DNA of 64,000 nucleotides from Phocaeicola vulgatus ATCC 8482 (GCF_000012825.1 NC_009614.1:3596001-3660000), one strand, 5' to 3'; shown: positions 41,236 through 50,873, numbered from the stretch's first letter. A program made the numbers and translations. Notes: generated from the letters alone by a model not told the origin.

Positions 41236-42357
41236 ATGGATATAAGGGAATTACATAACGAGGCTATGTATAAAGCGGAATTAGGAGATATACAGAAGTA
41301 TCAAGGGAATTCTGAGTACGCAATAGATTTATATGCACAAGCGTATGAATTAGAAAAGAATGCGGCCTGTATTGCTTTAGAACATCATATGGGTGAACCA
41401 ACAATTTCAATTCTTTTAAAGAGTGCAGCTTCTCTTGCTATGAGGTGTAGTTTAAATAGGGATGCAGAAAAACTTATAGGTTTAGCTCTTTCAGGAGAAC
41501 CTCCAAGAGATATAGCGGAGGAACTTAGGAATATGTTGGAAACTGTTAATTTTCATCGCCATTTAGATTTGAGAGGAGTGATATTACAGGAAGATGAAGT
41601 ACAATTAGTGATAGCAGGTAAAGGCGTAGGATATGGTTATGCTAAAAGTGATGATGTTTTAGACCGTGTAGATACATTTCAAAAATTAGCAATTAGAACA
41701 ATAGAAAGAAAAGCCGGAAAGTCTTTTAGAAAAGCGGGGAAAATTCCCAATGAGCTTAAAGATGCTTGTCAACCATTTATAACTGTGCCTAGTGCTGCAA
41801 GTATGGCATTTAGAATGAAATTTGGTAGTGTTGAAAATATTACATTGAGTGGATTTGGTACATTCGAGAATGTTATTGAAGATATAAATGATAATATAGA
41901 ATTAATTGCTAAAGGAGATATTGAGAGTTTAAAGCAGAATATATCAGATGAATCTTACTTTAATAATTTTATAGGTTTAACAAAGCAATTGGCTCCAGAT
42001 GGAGATAGTGTTAATCTGTTTGGAATAACTTCTATATTAAAGGGAAAAGAAAGAAGAGTTGAGTTAACAAGCCCTAGAACCGAAATATCATTATTTATTA
42101 AAAACGCGGGAGTTGTTGTAGGTACTAATGAAAGTGATAAATTATCTGTTAATGCAGATAAAAATATTATTGGAGTTTTATCAGCAGCAGATAATCTTGG
42201 GAAAGTTAGAATTACGACTGCTAATGGCGAAAAGTACATAATTACAGTTCCAGATGGGCTTTCTGATATTGTAAAGACATATTGGGAGGAAGAAGTATCT
42301 GTTAAATATGTAATTGAAAAAAGAAGAAAAATACTAGTAGACATTGATGGAATATAA
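41236..42357 (+). CDS. Unknown protein B of a two-gene prophage module (373 aa)
   Basis: ATG 41236 is preferred to TTG 41227. The N-terminal 95 residues are helical repeats of TPR type (AELGDIQKYQGNSEYAIDLYAQAYELE, LIGLALSGEPPRDIAEELRNML). A distinct domain begins at HRHLDLRGVILQEDEVQLVIAGKGVGYGYAKSDDVLDRV and continues with FRKAGKIPNELKDACQPFITVPSAASMAFRMKFG. The C-terminal 120 residues look beta-rich. No known family is recognised. AT-rich like protein A, ends at a strong terminator. Confidence 0.7.
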   Translation: MDIRELHNEAMYKAELGDIQKYQGNSEYAIDLYAQAYELEKNAACIALEHHMGEPTISILLKSAASLAMRCSLNRDAEKLIGLALSGEPPRDIAEELRNMLETVNFHRHLDLRGVILQEDEVQLVIAGKGVGYGYAKSDDVLDRVDTFQKLAIRTIERKAGKSFRKAGKIPNELKDACQPFITVPSAASMAFRMKFGSVENITLSGFGTFENVIEDINDNIELIAKGDIESLKQNISDESYFNNFIGLTKQLAPDGDSVNLFGITSILKGKERRVELTSPRTEISLFIKNAGVVVGTNESDKLSVNADKNIIGVLSAADNLGKVRITTANGEKYIITVPDGLSDIVKTYWEEEVSVKYVIEKRRKILVDIDGI

Positions 42358-42359
42358 TA

Positions 42360-42383
42360 AGCCCTCATTTCTGAGGGCTTTAA
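42360..42383 (+). terminator. Terminator of the repressor/module operon
   Basis: AGCCCTCA-TTTC-TGAGGGCT, a perfect 8-bp stem with 4-nt loop, then TTTAAAG. It starts 3 nt after the stop of protein B. Confidence 0.85.
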
Positions 42384-42630
42384 AGCATCCAGATTCAACA
42401 TCACAATCATTCATCATCACAACTTGGACACTCTACATGCAATTACTAATGGTCAGATGAAAAGTTTGATTGGCAAATAAAAAAAATGAACGGTAAAATT
42501 GTGCGACAATTATAAGAATAATGGATTAATTTTTAACTTTTATGATATGAAAAGGCAGGATAGTACATAAATAATTACATTTCCGTGCTCTTGTCGGAAG
42601 GCAAAAAGCACTACTAATAACTTGTTGATA
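42384..42630. other. Gene-free stretch, probable prophage-host junction
   Basis: AT-rich and without a supported gene. The right prophage boundary should lie here, between the phage terminator and the first host small RNA, but no attachment repeat can be recognised because the left end is outside the window. Confidence 0.4.
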
Positions 42631-42654
42631 TTTAAAAAGATAGGCTTAAAATTT

Positions 42655-42727
42655 GCAGACATGTCTAGTTTAGTTTTTGTGTTGTAAGTGCTCCCATCGT
42701 AAGCGAACGAATGGGAGCACGTTTTTT
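42655..42727 (+). ncRNA. Predicted small RNA 1
   Basis: A promoter-like TTG / 19 bp / TAAAATTTG precedes a short segment that ends in a strong terminator: GTGCTCCCAT...ATGGGAGCAC (42688-42720, stem extended by TCGT/ACGA) and GTTTTTT. No ORF. The terminator stem matches that of small RNA 2 (44793-44886). Confidence 0.5.
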
Positions 42728-42816
42728 AGATACCTGCAGGGGAGAAGTGTTCTGTTTCTGCAACAAATCCGGAGGTTGGTTTGTTAATTATGGCATAAAT
42801 AGAAACAATTCTCCTT

Positions 42817-43281
42817 ATGAAAAGAATAATCCCCATACTGATTGCTATACTTATCTGTTTTGGTGTAGGCTGTACTGCTTCTTATTTTCAGTCGGAGTCC
42901 ATACTCAACTGGTATCCTGCATTGGAAAAACCTTCTTGTACACCCCCTGATATAGCTTTTCCCATTGCTTGGAGTTTTATCTATCTGTGCATGGGAATTT
43001 CTATCGGGTTGATTTGGCATATATGGACAATAAGACGACAAATGATTATCAGATTATTCGGATTCCAGCTTCTGTTTAATTTTACATGGAGCATTTTCTT
43101 CTTTTATTTTCGGAGTCCGTTGCTAGGTTTTGCAAATATTCTGGTGCTGGATGTGCTTGTTATTTATTATATGATAGAAAGTTATCCGGTGAGGAAATCT
43201 TCGGCATATCTTTTTGTTCCTTATCTTTTGTGGTTGCTTCTTGCCACTTATCTTAACGGCTATATATTAATGTATAATTAA
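42817..43281 (+). CDS. tspO: TspO/MBR family membrane protein
   Basis: 154 residues, five predicted membrane spans. Family markers include NWYPALEKPSCTPPDIAFPIAWSFIYLCMGIS in the first third, FNFTWSIFFFYFRSPLLGF, and the end LLLATYLNGYILMYN. TspO proteins bind porphyrins and are linked to stress and tetrapyrrole handling. It is monocistronic, between small RNA 1 and the hemerythrin gene. Confidence 0.93.
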   Translation: MKRIIPILIAILICFGVGCTASYFQSESILNWYPALEKPSCTPPDIAFPIAWSFIYLCMGISIGLIWHIWTIRRQMIIRLFGFQLLFNFTWSIFFFYFRSPLLGFANILVLDVLVIYYMIESYPVRKSSAYLFVPYLLWLLLATYLNGYILMYN

Positions 43282-43345
43282 AAGACTGGCATTGGCCGGT
43301 TGAACGGGAATTATGGGTACAAGAGAAAATACCTATTTATAGTGA

Positions 43346-43377
43346 TTGATAACCCTGGTGATTTTCCGTAACTTTGC
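43346..43377 (+). promoter_or_regulatory. Promoter of the hemerythrin-regulator operon
   Basis: ATTG (43346-43349), 20 bp, TAACTTTG (43370-43377), fitting TTTG/N20/TAnnTTTG. It lies 29 nt before ATG 43407. Confidence 0.75.
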
Positions 43378-43406
43378 GGCCATAAAGAGAAACAAAAAAC
43401 ATAACT

Positions 43407-44102
43407 ATGTATAAAACAAGTAAATATACTCCGACGGACAAAATGAGTTATCTTATCTGTGATAACTATACATTGCTACAGGTAATGAGCCGTTTTGATC
43501 TTTCGTTAGGGTTTGGAGACAAGACAGTACAGGAGGTGTGCCGTGAAAATGGAGTGGATTGTCGTACTTTCCTTGCGGTGGTAAACTTCATGATTGAAGA
43601 TAGCGACCGGATGGAGGATGATGTGAAGGATATTTCTATGCCTTCATTGATGAATTATTTAAAACAGGCACATCATTATTTCCTTGATTTCTGTCTGCCT
43701 ACCATACGCCGTAAATTGATAGAAGCTATAGATTGTTCCACGGAAAACGAGGTTGCATTTCTCATTCTGAAATTTTTTGATCAGTATGCCGGAGAAGTGC
43801 GTAAACACATGGATTATGAAGATATGAATGTGTTTACTTATGTAGAGAATCTGATGACGGGACGAGAAACGGGAGGATTCCGTATCTCACAGTTTGCCCG
43901 CAGGCATGATCAGATAGATGCGACACTGACTGAGTTAAAAAACATCATTATTAAATATTATCCGGCAAAAGGAAATAACCATTTGTTGAACGCCGTATTA
44001 TTCGACATATTCAGTTGTGAACAAGATTTGGCATCTCATTGCCGCGTAGAGGATTACTTGTTTGTGCCTGCTGTACTTAGGCTGGAAAAGGAGGGGAAAT
44101 GA
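43407..44102 (+). CDS. Hemerythrin-domain (RIC/YtfE-like) protein
   Basis: 231 residues. The N-terminal part (TDKMSYLICDNYTLLQVMSRFDLSLGFGDKTVQEVCRENGVD) is the ScdA/DUF542-type segment, normally with a Cys. The hemerythrin-like four-helix bundle follows with metal-type His/Glu residues in AHHYFLDF, VRKHMDYEDMNVF, ARRHDQIDATL and LASHCRVEDYLF. Related proteins bind di-iron and repair Fe-S centres under nitrosative or oxidative stress. It overlaps the LuxR-type gene by 4 nt. Confidence 0.85.
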   Translation: MYKTSKYTPTDKMSYLICDNYTLLQVMSRFDLSLGFGDKTVQEVCRENGVDCRTFLAVVNFMIEDSDRMEDDVKDISMPSLMNYLKQAHHYFLDFCLPTIRRKLIEAIDCSTENEVAFLILKFFDQYAGEVRKHMDYEDMNVFTYVENLMTGRETGGFRISQFARRHDQIDATLTELKNIIIKYYPAKGNNHLLNAVLFDIFSCEQDLASHCRVEDYLFVPAVLRLEKEGK

Positions 44103-44710
44103 AACGGACAGAACTTGTGCACGTTGCGGTGGCCGAAACTTCAGTCATTGTGCGTAGCGGACTTGTGGCTGTGCTGAAGCGCATGCCTGATCTTATAATA
44201 CAGCCGGTGGAAATAACTTCTCTTGAAGGACTGCAAAATTGTATGCAGGGACATCAGCCGGATATTCTAATCATAAATCCTACTTTCGGAGGATGGTTTA
44301 ACGTGGACGAGTTCAAATCGAACTATCCACAGGCATCTGTCAAATGCGTTTCTTTGTTGTGTTCAGTCACAGATACCAATCTGTTGAAGGGATACGATGA
44401 GAGTATAGCGCTATATGATGACATCGAAGTTTTAAATAAAAAGTTAGTAGACCTGATGAATCTTGGTGTGGATGAAACAGATGGCGAACAGGAAGCGTTG
44501 AGCCAGCGTGAGAAAGAAATTATTTGTTGCGTGGTACGTGGGATGACAAATAAGGAAACGGCGGAAAAACTGTTCCTCTCCATTCATACGGTGATAACTC
44601 ACCGTCGGAATATTGCGCGCAAGCTACAAATACATTCACCTGCCGGATTGACTATTTACGCTATCGTAAATAAACTGGTTGAACTAAGCGAGGTGAAGAT
44701 GAACTTATAA
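44099..44710 (+). CDS. LuxR/NarL-type transcriptional regulator
   Basis: 203 residues. The N-terminal receiver-like domain is degenerate (VAVAETSVIVRSGLVAVLKRM, PDILIINPTFGGW): the phospho-acceptor Asp position appears to be Asn or Pro, so classical phosphorylation is doubtful. The C-terminal HTH is clear: LSQREKEIICCVVRGMTNKETAEKLFLSIHTVITHRRNI. Translationally coupled to the hemerythrin gene, so it may read out di-iron or redox state. Confidence 0.88.
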   Translation: MKRTELVHVAVAETSVIVRSGLVAVLKRMPDLIIQPVEITSLEGLQNCMQGHQPDILIINPTFGGWFNVDEFKSNYPQASVKCVSLLCSVTDTNLLKGYDESIALYDDIEVLNKKLVDLMNLGVDETDGEQEALSQREKEIICCVVRGMTNKETAEKLFLSIHTVITHRRNIARKLQIHSPAGLTIYAIVNKLVELSEVKMNL

Positions 44711-44756
44711 TACCTACAAATGGTGAGTGGAATAAGATAGAATACCTAAATGAAGT

Positions 44757-44788
44757 GATTGTGGATGTGGTCCCTAACCTCTATCTTT
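44757..44788 (+). promoter_or_regulatory. Promoter of small RNA 2
   Basis: ATTG near 44757, 20-bp spacer and TATCTTTG ending near 44788, a close match to the Bacteroidota consensus. No ORF follows before the terminator. Confidence 0.65.
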
Positions 44789-44792
44789 GCAC

Positions 44793-44886
44793 TATAAGTT
44801 AGTCATATAGAAATTACGTAAACCACAAAGTTAGTTATTAGTTAAAAGTGCTCCCTGCGAAGTGATTCGCGGGGAGTACTTTTTTA
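44793..44886 (+). ncRNA. Predicted small RNA 2
   Basis: About 90 nt from the promoter to the terminator AGTGCTCCCTGCGAA-GTGA-TTCGCGGGGAGTACT plus TTTTTT (44847-44886). The 5' part has TTAGTTATTAGTTAAAAG. The stem GTGCTCCC/GGGAG(C/T)AC matches small RNA 1. No coding potential. Targets unknown. Confidence 0.55.
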
Positions 44887-44955
44887 TTAGTAAGGCTTTT
44901 GCTCACAATATTATGCTTTTTTACCTATTCCGCTTCATTATTCGTTAGAAATCTC

Positions 44956-44987
44956 GTTGTTTTCTTAACAAATATCCTCTAACTTTG
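44956..44987 (+). promoter_or_regulatory. Promoter of lutABC
   Basis: GTTG (44956-44959), 20 bp, TAACTTTG (44980-44987), 28 nt before the lutA ATG. Confidence 0.75.
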
Positions 44988-45015
44988 TTATTCAATATAG
45001 GACACATATTAACTA

Positions 45016-45762
45016 ATGACAATGAAAGTAGGTTTATTTATTCCTTGTTATATCAATGCGGTATATCCGCAGGTGGGGATAGCCTCGTACAAGCTGCTGA
45101 AAAGTTTGGGAGTGGACGTGGATTATCCTCTCAATCAGACTTGTTGCGGCCAACCGATGGCGAATGCAGGTTTCGAGAATAAAGCGGTAGATTTGGCCCG
45201 TCATTTTGACGAACAGTTTAAGAATTACGATTATATAGTGGGCCCTTCGGCCAGTTGCGTCGTTTTTGTGCGTGATAACTACAGTCGTCTGTTGAAAGAA
45301 GACAAACATCGGTGTGCCAGCGAAGGTAAGATATATGATATCTGTGAGTTTATTCATGATATCGTCAAGCCTTCTTCGTTGAAAGCCAAGTTTCCACATA
45401 AAGTGAGTCTGCAAAACAGTTGTCATGGAGTGAGATTGATGAAACTTTCTTCTGCCAGCGAACTTAATATTCCTTATTTCAGCAAATTGCGTGATTTGCT
45501 CTCTTTAGTAGAAGGAGTGGAAGTTGTGGAACCGGAACGCAAAGACGAATGTTGCGGTTTCGGCGGTATGTTTGCCGTAGAGGAAGATGCGGTTTCCGTG
45601 CAGATGGGGCATGACAAGGTGATGCGTCATATTGCTACCGGTGCTGAATACATTGTGGGGGCCGACAGTTCGTGCCTGATGCATCAGAATGGTATCATTG
45701 CCCGTGACAAACTTCCTATCAAGACATTGCACATTGTTGAAATCTTAGCGGCAGGATTATGA
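45016..45762 (+). CDS. lutA: Lactate utilisation protein A (Fe-S, CCG domain)
   Basis: 248 residues, normal for LutA. Two CCG domains: NQTCCGQPMANAGF in the first half and DECCGFGGMFAV in the second, the ligands of a heterodisulfide-reductase-like Fe-S cluster; SCHGVRLM lies between. With LutB and LutC it forms the cytoplasmic L-lactate-oxidising complex. ATG 45016 is used; ATG 45022 is equally possible. Overlaps lutB by 4 nt. Confidence 0.93.
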   Translation: MTMKVGLFIPCYINAVYPQVGIASYKLLKSLGVDVDYPLNQTCCGQPMANAGFENKAVDLARHFDEQFKNYDYIVGPSASCVVFVRDNYSRLLKEDKHRCASEGKIYDICEFIHDIVKPSSLKAKFPHKVSLQNSCHGVRLMKLSSASELNIPYFSKLRDLLSLVEGVEVVEPERKDECCGFGGMFAVEEDAVSVQMGHDKVMRHIATGAEYIVGADSSCLMHQNGIIARDKLPIKTLHIVEILAAGL

Positions 45763-47126
45763 GTACGAAACATTCAAAAGCAGCTGCGGAGTTTCTGAAA
45801 AACAAGAAACAGGCCGCATGGCATGACGAAACACTTTGGCTGGTTAGGGCAAAGCGTGACAGACTGAGTAAAGAAGTTCCCGAATGGGAGGAATTGCGTA
45901 ATATGGCATGTGCTACTAAACTATATAGTAACAGCCATTTGGACGAATTATTGGTGGAGTTTGAAAACAATGCGCGTGCTAACGGAGCTCATGTCTATTG
46001 GGCAAAGGATGCGGATGAGTATTGTAACATTGTCTACAATATTCTGAACCAGCACGGAGTGAAGCATTTTATAAAAAGCAAATCCATGTTGGCCGAGGAG
46101 TGTGAACTTAATCCTTTTTTGGAAAGCAAAGGGATTGAAGTGGTAGAAAGCGACTTGGGAGAGCGTATCTTGCAATTGATGCATCTGAAGCCGAGCCATA
46201 TTGTATTGCCTGCTATTCATATCAAACGTGAACAGGTAGGTGAGCTTTTCGAGCGAGAGATGGGTACGGAGAAAGGAAATTTTGACCCTACTTACCTTAC
46301 ACATGCAGCCCGGAAAAATCTCCGTCAGAAATTTATTCATGCTGAGGCGGCTATGACAGGTGCTAACTTTGCTGTAGCTTCTACTGGTGAGATTGTGGTA
46401 TGTACCAATGAAGGAAATGCGGATATGGGTACTTCCCAGCCTAAATTACAGATTGCGGCTTTTGGTATGGAAAAAATTGTGCCGGATCGTGAATCATTGG
46501 GAGTGTTCACCCGTTTGTTGGCCCGTTCGGCTACAGGACAACCCATTACTACATATACTTCTCATTATCGAAAGCCTAGAGAGGGTGGGGAACTTCATAT
46601 TATTATTGTAGATAACGGACGTAGTAAGATATTAGCCGACCCAAAGCATATCAAGACTTTGAATTGTATTCGTTGTGGAGCCTGTATGAATACATGTCCT
46701 GTATATAGACGTAGTGGGGGGTACTCTTATACTTATTTTATTCCCGGCCCTATCGGGATTAACCTGGGGATGTTGAAGGCGCCGTTACATTATTATGACA
46801 ATGTGTCGGCTTGTTCTTTGTGTTATTCCTGTTCGTTTGTATGTCCGGCTAAAGTGGATTTGGCGGAGCAGATCTATTTGTGGCGCCAGGATTTGGATAA
46901 ATTGGGTAAGGCAGACCGGATGAAAAAGGTAATGTCCGGTGGCATGGAATTCATGATGAAGCGCCCTTCGATATTCAATATGGCATTAAAATGGGCGCCA
47001 TTGGTAAACGGAGTGCCGCGTTTTCTTATCTATAACGGATTGAATGACTGGGGGAAAGGACGTGAAATGCCGAAATTTGCTAAGGAGAGTTTCAATGAAA
47101 TGTGGAAGAAAGGTAAAGTGAAGTAA
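45759..47126 (+). CDS. lutB: Lactate utilisation protein B (Fe-S)
   Basis: 455 residues. The N-terminal LUD domain (HGVKHFIKSKSMLAEECELN, FVASTGEIV-type strand) is followed by two 4Fe-4S motifs, CIRCGACMNTCP and CSLCYSCSFVCP, and a C-terminal LutB-specific part. It carries electrons in the LutABC lactate dehydrogenase. Starts in an ATGA overlap with lutA; lutC follows after 3 nt. Confidence 0.94.
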   Translation: MSTKHSKAAAEFLKNKKQAAWHDETLWLVRAKRDRLSKEVPEWEELRNMACATKLYSNSHLDELLVEFENNARANGAHVYWAKDADEYCNIVYNILNQHGVKHFIKSKSMLAEECELNPFLESKGIEVVESDLGERILQLMHLKPSHIVLPAIHIKREQVGELFEREMGTEKGNFDPTYLTHAARKNLRQKFIHAEAAMTGANFAVASTGEIVVCTNEGNADMGTSQPKLQIAAFGMEKIVPDRESLGVFTRLLARSATGQPITTYTSHYRKPREGGELHIIIVDNGRSKILADPKHIKTLNCIRCGACMNTCPVYRRSGGYSYTYFIPGPIGINLGMLKAPLHYYDNVSACSLCYSCSFVCPAKVDLAEQIYLWRQDLDKLGKADRMKKVMSGGMEFMMKRPSIFNMALKWAPLVNGVPRFLIYNGLNDWGKGREMPKFAKESFNEMWKKGKVK

Positions 47127-47129
47127 ATT

Positions 47130-47717
47130 ATGAGCAGCAGAGAAGATATATTGCAGAGCATCCGGCGTGCTACACATGTAAAATATGAGAAACCGGATTT
47201 AAAGCCATTGGAAGATATGGCATTGACTTATCCCAGTAAGGTAGAACAGTTTTATTTCGTCATGAAGCAAGTAGGAGGAGAAGCCATTTTTTTGGAAAAA
47301 GAGGAGAACGTGAATGATTTCATTAAAAAAGCTTATCCTGGAGCCAAACGCATCGCTTCTAATCTGAAGAGTATTACTTGTGCAACATTTAATCCCGATG
47401 ATTTGGAAGATCCTGCAGAATTGAATGGGACGGATTTGGCTGTCATAGATGGAAAGATTGGGGTTGCGGAGAATGGTGGGGTATGGATAGAGCAGGATGT
47501 AAAGCAGCGTGCCATTTATTTTATTGCCGAAAAGTTGGTTATTCTTCTAGATAAGAATAAGATTGTGAACAATATGCATGAAGCATATAAACTGATAGAT
47601 ACAGGCGAATATGGTTTCGGAACCTTTATTTCCGGTCCGTCAAAGACAGCTGATATTGAGCAGGCCTTGGTAATGGGTGCTCATGGGGCACGGGATGTGA
47701 TGGTAGTGCTGATATAA
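47130..47717 (+). CDS. lutC: Lactate utilisation protein C (LUD domain)
   Basis: 195 residues, a stand-alone LUD domain: MSSREDILQSIRRA at the start, DLAVIDGKIGVAENGGVWIEQ and the C-terminal FISGPSKTADIEQALVMGAHGARDVMVVLI, all family markers. Third subunit of LutABC. Ends before a bidirectional-looking terminator. Confidence 0.93.
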   Translation: MSSREDILQSIRRATHVKYEKPDLKPLEDMALTYPSKVEQFYFVMKQVGGEAIFLEKEENVNDFIKKAYPGAKRIASNLKSITCATFNPDDLEDPAELNGTDLAVIDGKIGVAENGGVWIEQDVKQRAIYFIAEKLVILLDKNKIVNNMHEAYKLIDTGEYGFGTFISGPSKTADIEQALVMGAHGARDVMVVLI

Positions 47718-47740
47718 ATATATTGTTTCTTATACATAAA

Positions 47741-47777
47741 AAGGAGATGAGGCGAAAATTATGGGGCTCATCTCCTT
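47741..47777. terminator. Terminator between lutC and pflA
   Basis: AAGGAGATGAG (47741-47751) pairs with CTCATCTCCTT (47767-47777), 11 bp. On the minus strand it is followed by TTTTTATG, so it mainly ends the pfl transcript, and the stem also lies at the end of lutABC. Confidence 0.75.
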
Positions 47778-47818
47778 AACGGAACTTAAGTACCGGATAG
47801 ACGGTAAGTTTGTCTTTT

Positions 47819-48547
47819 CTAATTTAAATATACGGTATTGAAATATTCACCAAATAACGTTTTGGCTGTTTCCAATTGTTCTAAAGTATTTTCTTTTATT
47901 CCGTTCAGTTTGTATTCTTTTCCCATGGCTTCATATTTGTGTACGCCTAATGTATGATAAGGTAGTATTTCTACTCTTTGAATCATGTGATAGTTCTTGA
48001 AGTGCTCTCCTAATGCCCGTATGTCTTCCTCAAAGGAACTATAGCCTGGAACTAATACGTAGCGCAACCAAAAAGGTTTTCCGTTTTTTTCAAGCCATTC
48101 AGCGGTACGTATGGTTTGTTCGTTGCTACGTTCTGTCAGTTGCCGATGACGCACATTATTAAATTCCTTGATATCTAATAATACGAGGTCTGTCCATTTT
48201 AGCAGTTCCTCTACTTCCTCATTCCATATACTGCCGTTGGTATCTATACAGATGTGGATGTTTTGTTCTTTTAACCGCTGGAATAACGGAATCAGTGCTT
48301 TTGCTTGCAATGTAGGTTCGCCGCCGCTGAAAGTCACACCTCCTTTTTTACCGAAAAAAGCTTTTTGGCTGACAGCCATACGCACAATTTCGTCTATTGC
48401 CGTTTCCGTACTTTCACCTTTGGTGTCAATTGTGTCGGGGTTGGCACAATAGAGACATCGGAAATTGCATCCTTGTAAAAATACGACTAAGCGTAAGCCG
48501 GGACCGTCAAACGTCCCCATTGACTCGTAAGAATGTACTCTGATCAT
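47819..48547 (-). CDS. pflA: Pyruvate formate-lyase-activating enzyme
   Basis: 242 residues. Radical-SAM motif CNFRCLYC near residue 28, with FDGPGLRLVVFLQG before it, GGVTFSGGEPTLQ and a C-terminal HTLGVHKYEAMGKEYKL. It installs the glycyl radical on PflB using SAM and a 4Fe-4S cluster. It follows pflB on the same strand with a 68-nt gap. Confidence 0.96.
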   Translation of the reverse strand: MIRVHSYESMGTFDGPGLRLVVFLQGCNFRCLYCANPDTIDTKGESTETAIDEIVRMAVSQKAFFGKKGGVTFSGGEPTLQAKALIPLFQRLKEQNIHICIDTNGSIWNEEVEELLKWTDLVLLDIKEFNNVRHRQLTERSNEQTIRTAEWLEKNGKPFWLRYVLVPGYSSFEEDIRALGEHFKNYHMIQRVEILPYHTLGVHKYEAMGKEYKLNGIKENTLEQLETAKTLFGEYFNTVYLN

Positions 48548-48615
48548 AATGGTTTGTCTTTAAACTGGTAAGGGCAGGTTTAAAACCCGCCCCTACGATT
48601 AATGTATATGTGATG

Positions 48616-50844
48616 TTACATTCTTTCGTGGAAAGAACGGCTGATTACTTCCAGCTGATGTTCACGGCTCAATTTGATGAAATTTACGGCATAACCTGAT
48701 ACGCGGATAGTAAGTTGCGGGTATTTTTCAGGATGCTCCATTGCATCTTCCAGCATTTCACGGTTCAGCACATTTACATTCAGGTGGTGTGCCCCTTTGG
48801 TGAAATAACCGTCCATCATGGTTATCAGATTCTCTATGCGGGTTTCCCGATCCACTCCTAGTGATTTTGGTACGATAGAGAATGTGTTACTGATGCCGTC
48901 CTGAGCATCACGATAGCGTAGTTTGGCTACAGAACTCAATGAGGCGATGGCACCGTTCTTATCACGTCCGTGCATCGGGTTGGCACCCGGAGCGAAAGCA
49001 ACCCCTTTGGCACGACCGTCAGGAGTGGCACCTGTTTTCTTACCGTACATTACATTGGAGGTGATAGTCAGCAGTGACAGGGTAGGACGGGCGTTTTTGT
49101 ATACCGGATGTTTCTTTAATTCTTCACTGAAGAAATAAACCAAATCTACTCCTAAGTGGTCTACGCGGTCATCATCATTACCGAAGCAAGGATATGTATT
49201 TTCAATATCAAAGCCTTCAGTCAAACCTATATCATTACGTTTGGCACGTACCTTGCCGTATTTGATGGCAGACAATGAGTCAATGGCAATGGACAGACCG
49301 GCTACGCCATATGCCAGATTGATACGTGGATCGGTATCAATGAATGCCATTTGAGCCTTTTCGTAATAATATTTGTCATGCATATAGTGAATGATATTCA
49401 TCGCATCATTATACACACGTGCAATCTGCATTAATACTTTCTTATAATTAGACCATACTTCTTCAAAGTTCAGCAAGTCTCCTGTCAATACAGGAATATC
49501 TTTCACCATTACAGTTCCTGTATTTTCGCAACGTCCGCCATTGATAGCTAGTAACAGAGCCTTAGCCAGATTACAGCGTGCCCCGAAGAATTGGATTTGT
49601 TTGCCGATAGCCTGATAAGACACACAGCAGGCAATGCCATAATCGTCACAGTTACGCACTTCGCGCATCAGCGTATCGTTTTCGTACTGTATGGAAGAAG
49701 TGTCGATAGAAACCTGTGCGCAGAATTCTTTGAAACCTTCCGGCAACTCCGGACTCCACAGTACAGTCATATTGGGTTCAGGTGACGGACCCAGATTGTA
49801 TAGTGTTTGTAAGAAGCGGAAAGAAGTTTTTGTTACTTTGGTGCGTCCGTCGTTGAATCGTCCGCCGATAGATTCGGTCACCCAAGTGGGGTCACCTGCA
49901 AAGATGTCATTGTATGATTGCATACGCAGATGGCGGACCATACGTAACTTGATGATAAACTGATCCACTAGCTCCTGAGCGAATGACTCGTCAATTTTAC
50001 CATGATCCAAATCATATTGAATATAGATATCCAGGAATGAAGAAACGTTGCCCAATGACATAGCTGCTCCATCTTGTTCTTTCACGGCAGCAAGATATGC
50101 CATATAAACCCACTGAACCGCTTCTTGTGCATTAGTAGCGGGACGGCTCAAATCGAGTCCGTAATATTCACCCAATATTTTTATTTCTTTCAGTGCTTTA
50201 ATTTGTTCGGCTACTTCTTCGCGCAGGCGGATACGGGCATCGGTCATCGGACTGGTGATATTGCGCAAATCTTCTTGTTTTGCTTCAATCAGTCGGTCGA
50301 TACCATACAGTGCCAAACGGCGGTAGTCACCAATAATGCGTCCGCGTGCATAGTTATCGGGCAGACCGGTCAGGAAACCGAGTGAACGGAAAGAGCGGAT
50401 TTCTTCGGTATAAGCATCAAATACGCCATCATTATGGGTTTTGCGATAATGAGTAAAGATATCCTTTACTTTTTCATCTACTTCCACACCGTTTTCATGG
50501 CAGGCTTTTTCTACGACCTTGATACCACCGTAAGGTTTGATGGCACGGCGCAGAAGTTCGTCCGTCTGAAGACCTACAATCAGTTCGTTTTCACGGTCAA
50601 TGTATCCTGCTTTATGTGAGGTGATAGTAGATACTGTTACATTATCAAGGGAACGAACTCCGTTATTGGCACGTTCTTCTTCTAGTGCCTTGAGGCATTC
50701 GTTCCACACTTTTTTAGTTCGCTCTGTGGGGCCTGCCAAGAATGAGGCATCGCCCTCATAAGGGGTAATGTTGGTATATACGAAGTCTGAAACATTAATT
50801 TCCTTACTCCACAATCCATCCTTAAAAACTTTGTTCATTTCCAT
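48616..50844 (-). CDS. pflB: Formate C-acetyltransferase (pyruvate formate-lyase)
   Basis: 742 residues from ATG 50844 ([12 protein letters not shown]). An in-frame ATG at 50907 lies upstream of the predicted -7 element and is rejected. The catalytic Cys pair is in [10 protein letters not shown], and the glycyl-radical site is RVSGYAVNF near the C-terminus. It converts pyruvate and CoA to formate and acetyl-CoA under anaerobiosis. It is activated by PflA next door. An IS element sits about 90 bp upstream of the -7. Confidence 0.96.
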   Translation of the reverse strand: MEMNKVFKDGLWSKEINVSDFVYTNITPYEGDASFLAGPTERTKKVWNECLKALEEERANNGVRSLDNVTVSTITSHKAGYIDRENELIVGLQTDELLRRAIKPYGGIKVVEKACHENGVEVDEKVKDIFTHYRKTHNDGVFDAYTEEIRSFRSLGFLTGLPDNYARGRIIGDYRRLALYGIDRLIEAKQEDLRNITSPMTDARIRLREEVAEQIKALKEIKILGEYYGLDLSRPATNAQEAVQWVYMAYLAAVKEQDGAAMSLGNVSSFLDIYIQYDLDHGKIDESFAQELVDQFIIKLRMVRHLRMQSYNDIFAGDPTWVTESIGGRFNDGRTKVTKTSFRFLQTLYNLGPSPEPNMTVLWSPELPEGFKEFCAQVSIDTSSIQYENDTLMREVRNCDDYGIACCVSYQAIGKQIQFFGARCNLAKALLLAINGGRCENTGTVMVKDIPVLTGDLLNFEEVWSNYKKVLMQIARVYNDAMNIIHYMHDKYYYEKAQMAFIDTDPRINLAYGVAGLSIAIDSLSAIKYGKVRAKRNDIGLTEGFDIENTYPCFGNDDDRVDHLGVDLVYFFSEELKKHPVYKNARPTLSLLTITSNVMYGKKTGATPDGRAKGVAFAPGANPMHGRDKNGAIASLSSVAKLRYRDAQDGISNTFSIVPKSLGVDRETRIENLITMMDGYFTKGAHHLNVNVLNREMLEDAMEHPEKYPQLTIRVSGYAVNFIKLSREHQLEVISRSFHERM

Positions 50845-50873
50845 ACTGTCATTATTAAGATGATTTAGGGCTG

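Noticed and set aside
1..42400. Mu-like transposable phage
   Set aside because: No Mu-type transposase A/B or Mu-type head genes are visible; capsid, protease and terminase are of HK97 type.
42384..42654. Right attachment site of the prophage
   Set aside because: Without the left end in the window no matching core repeat can be identified.
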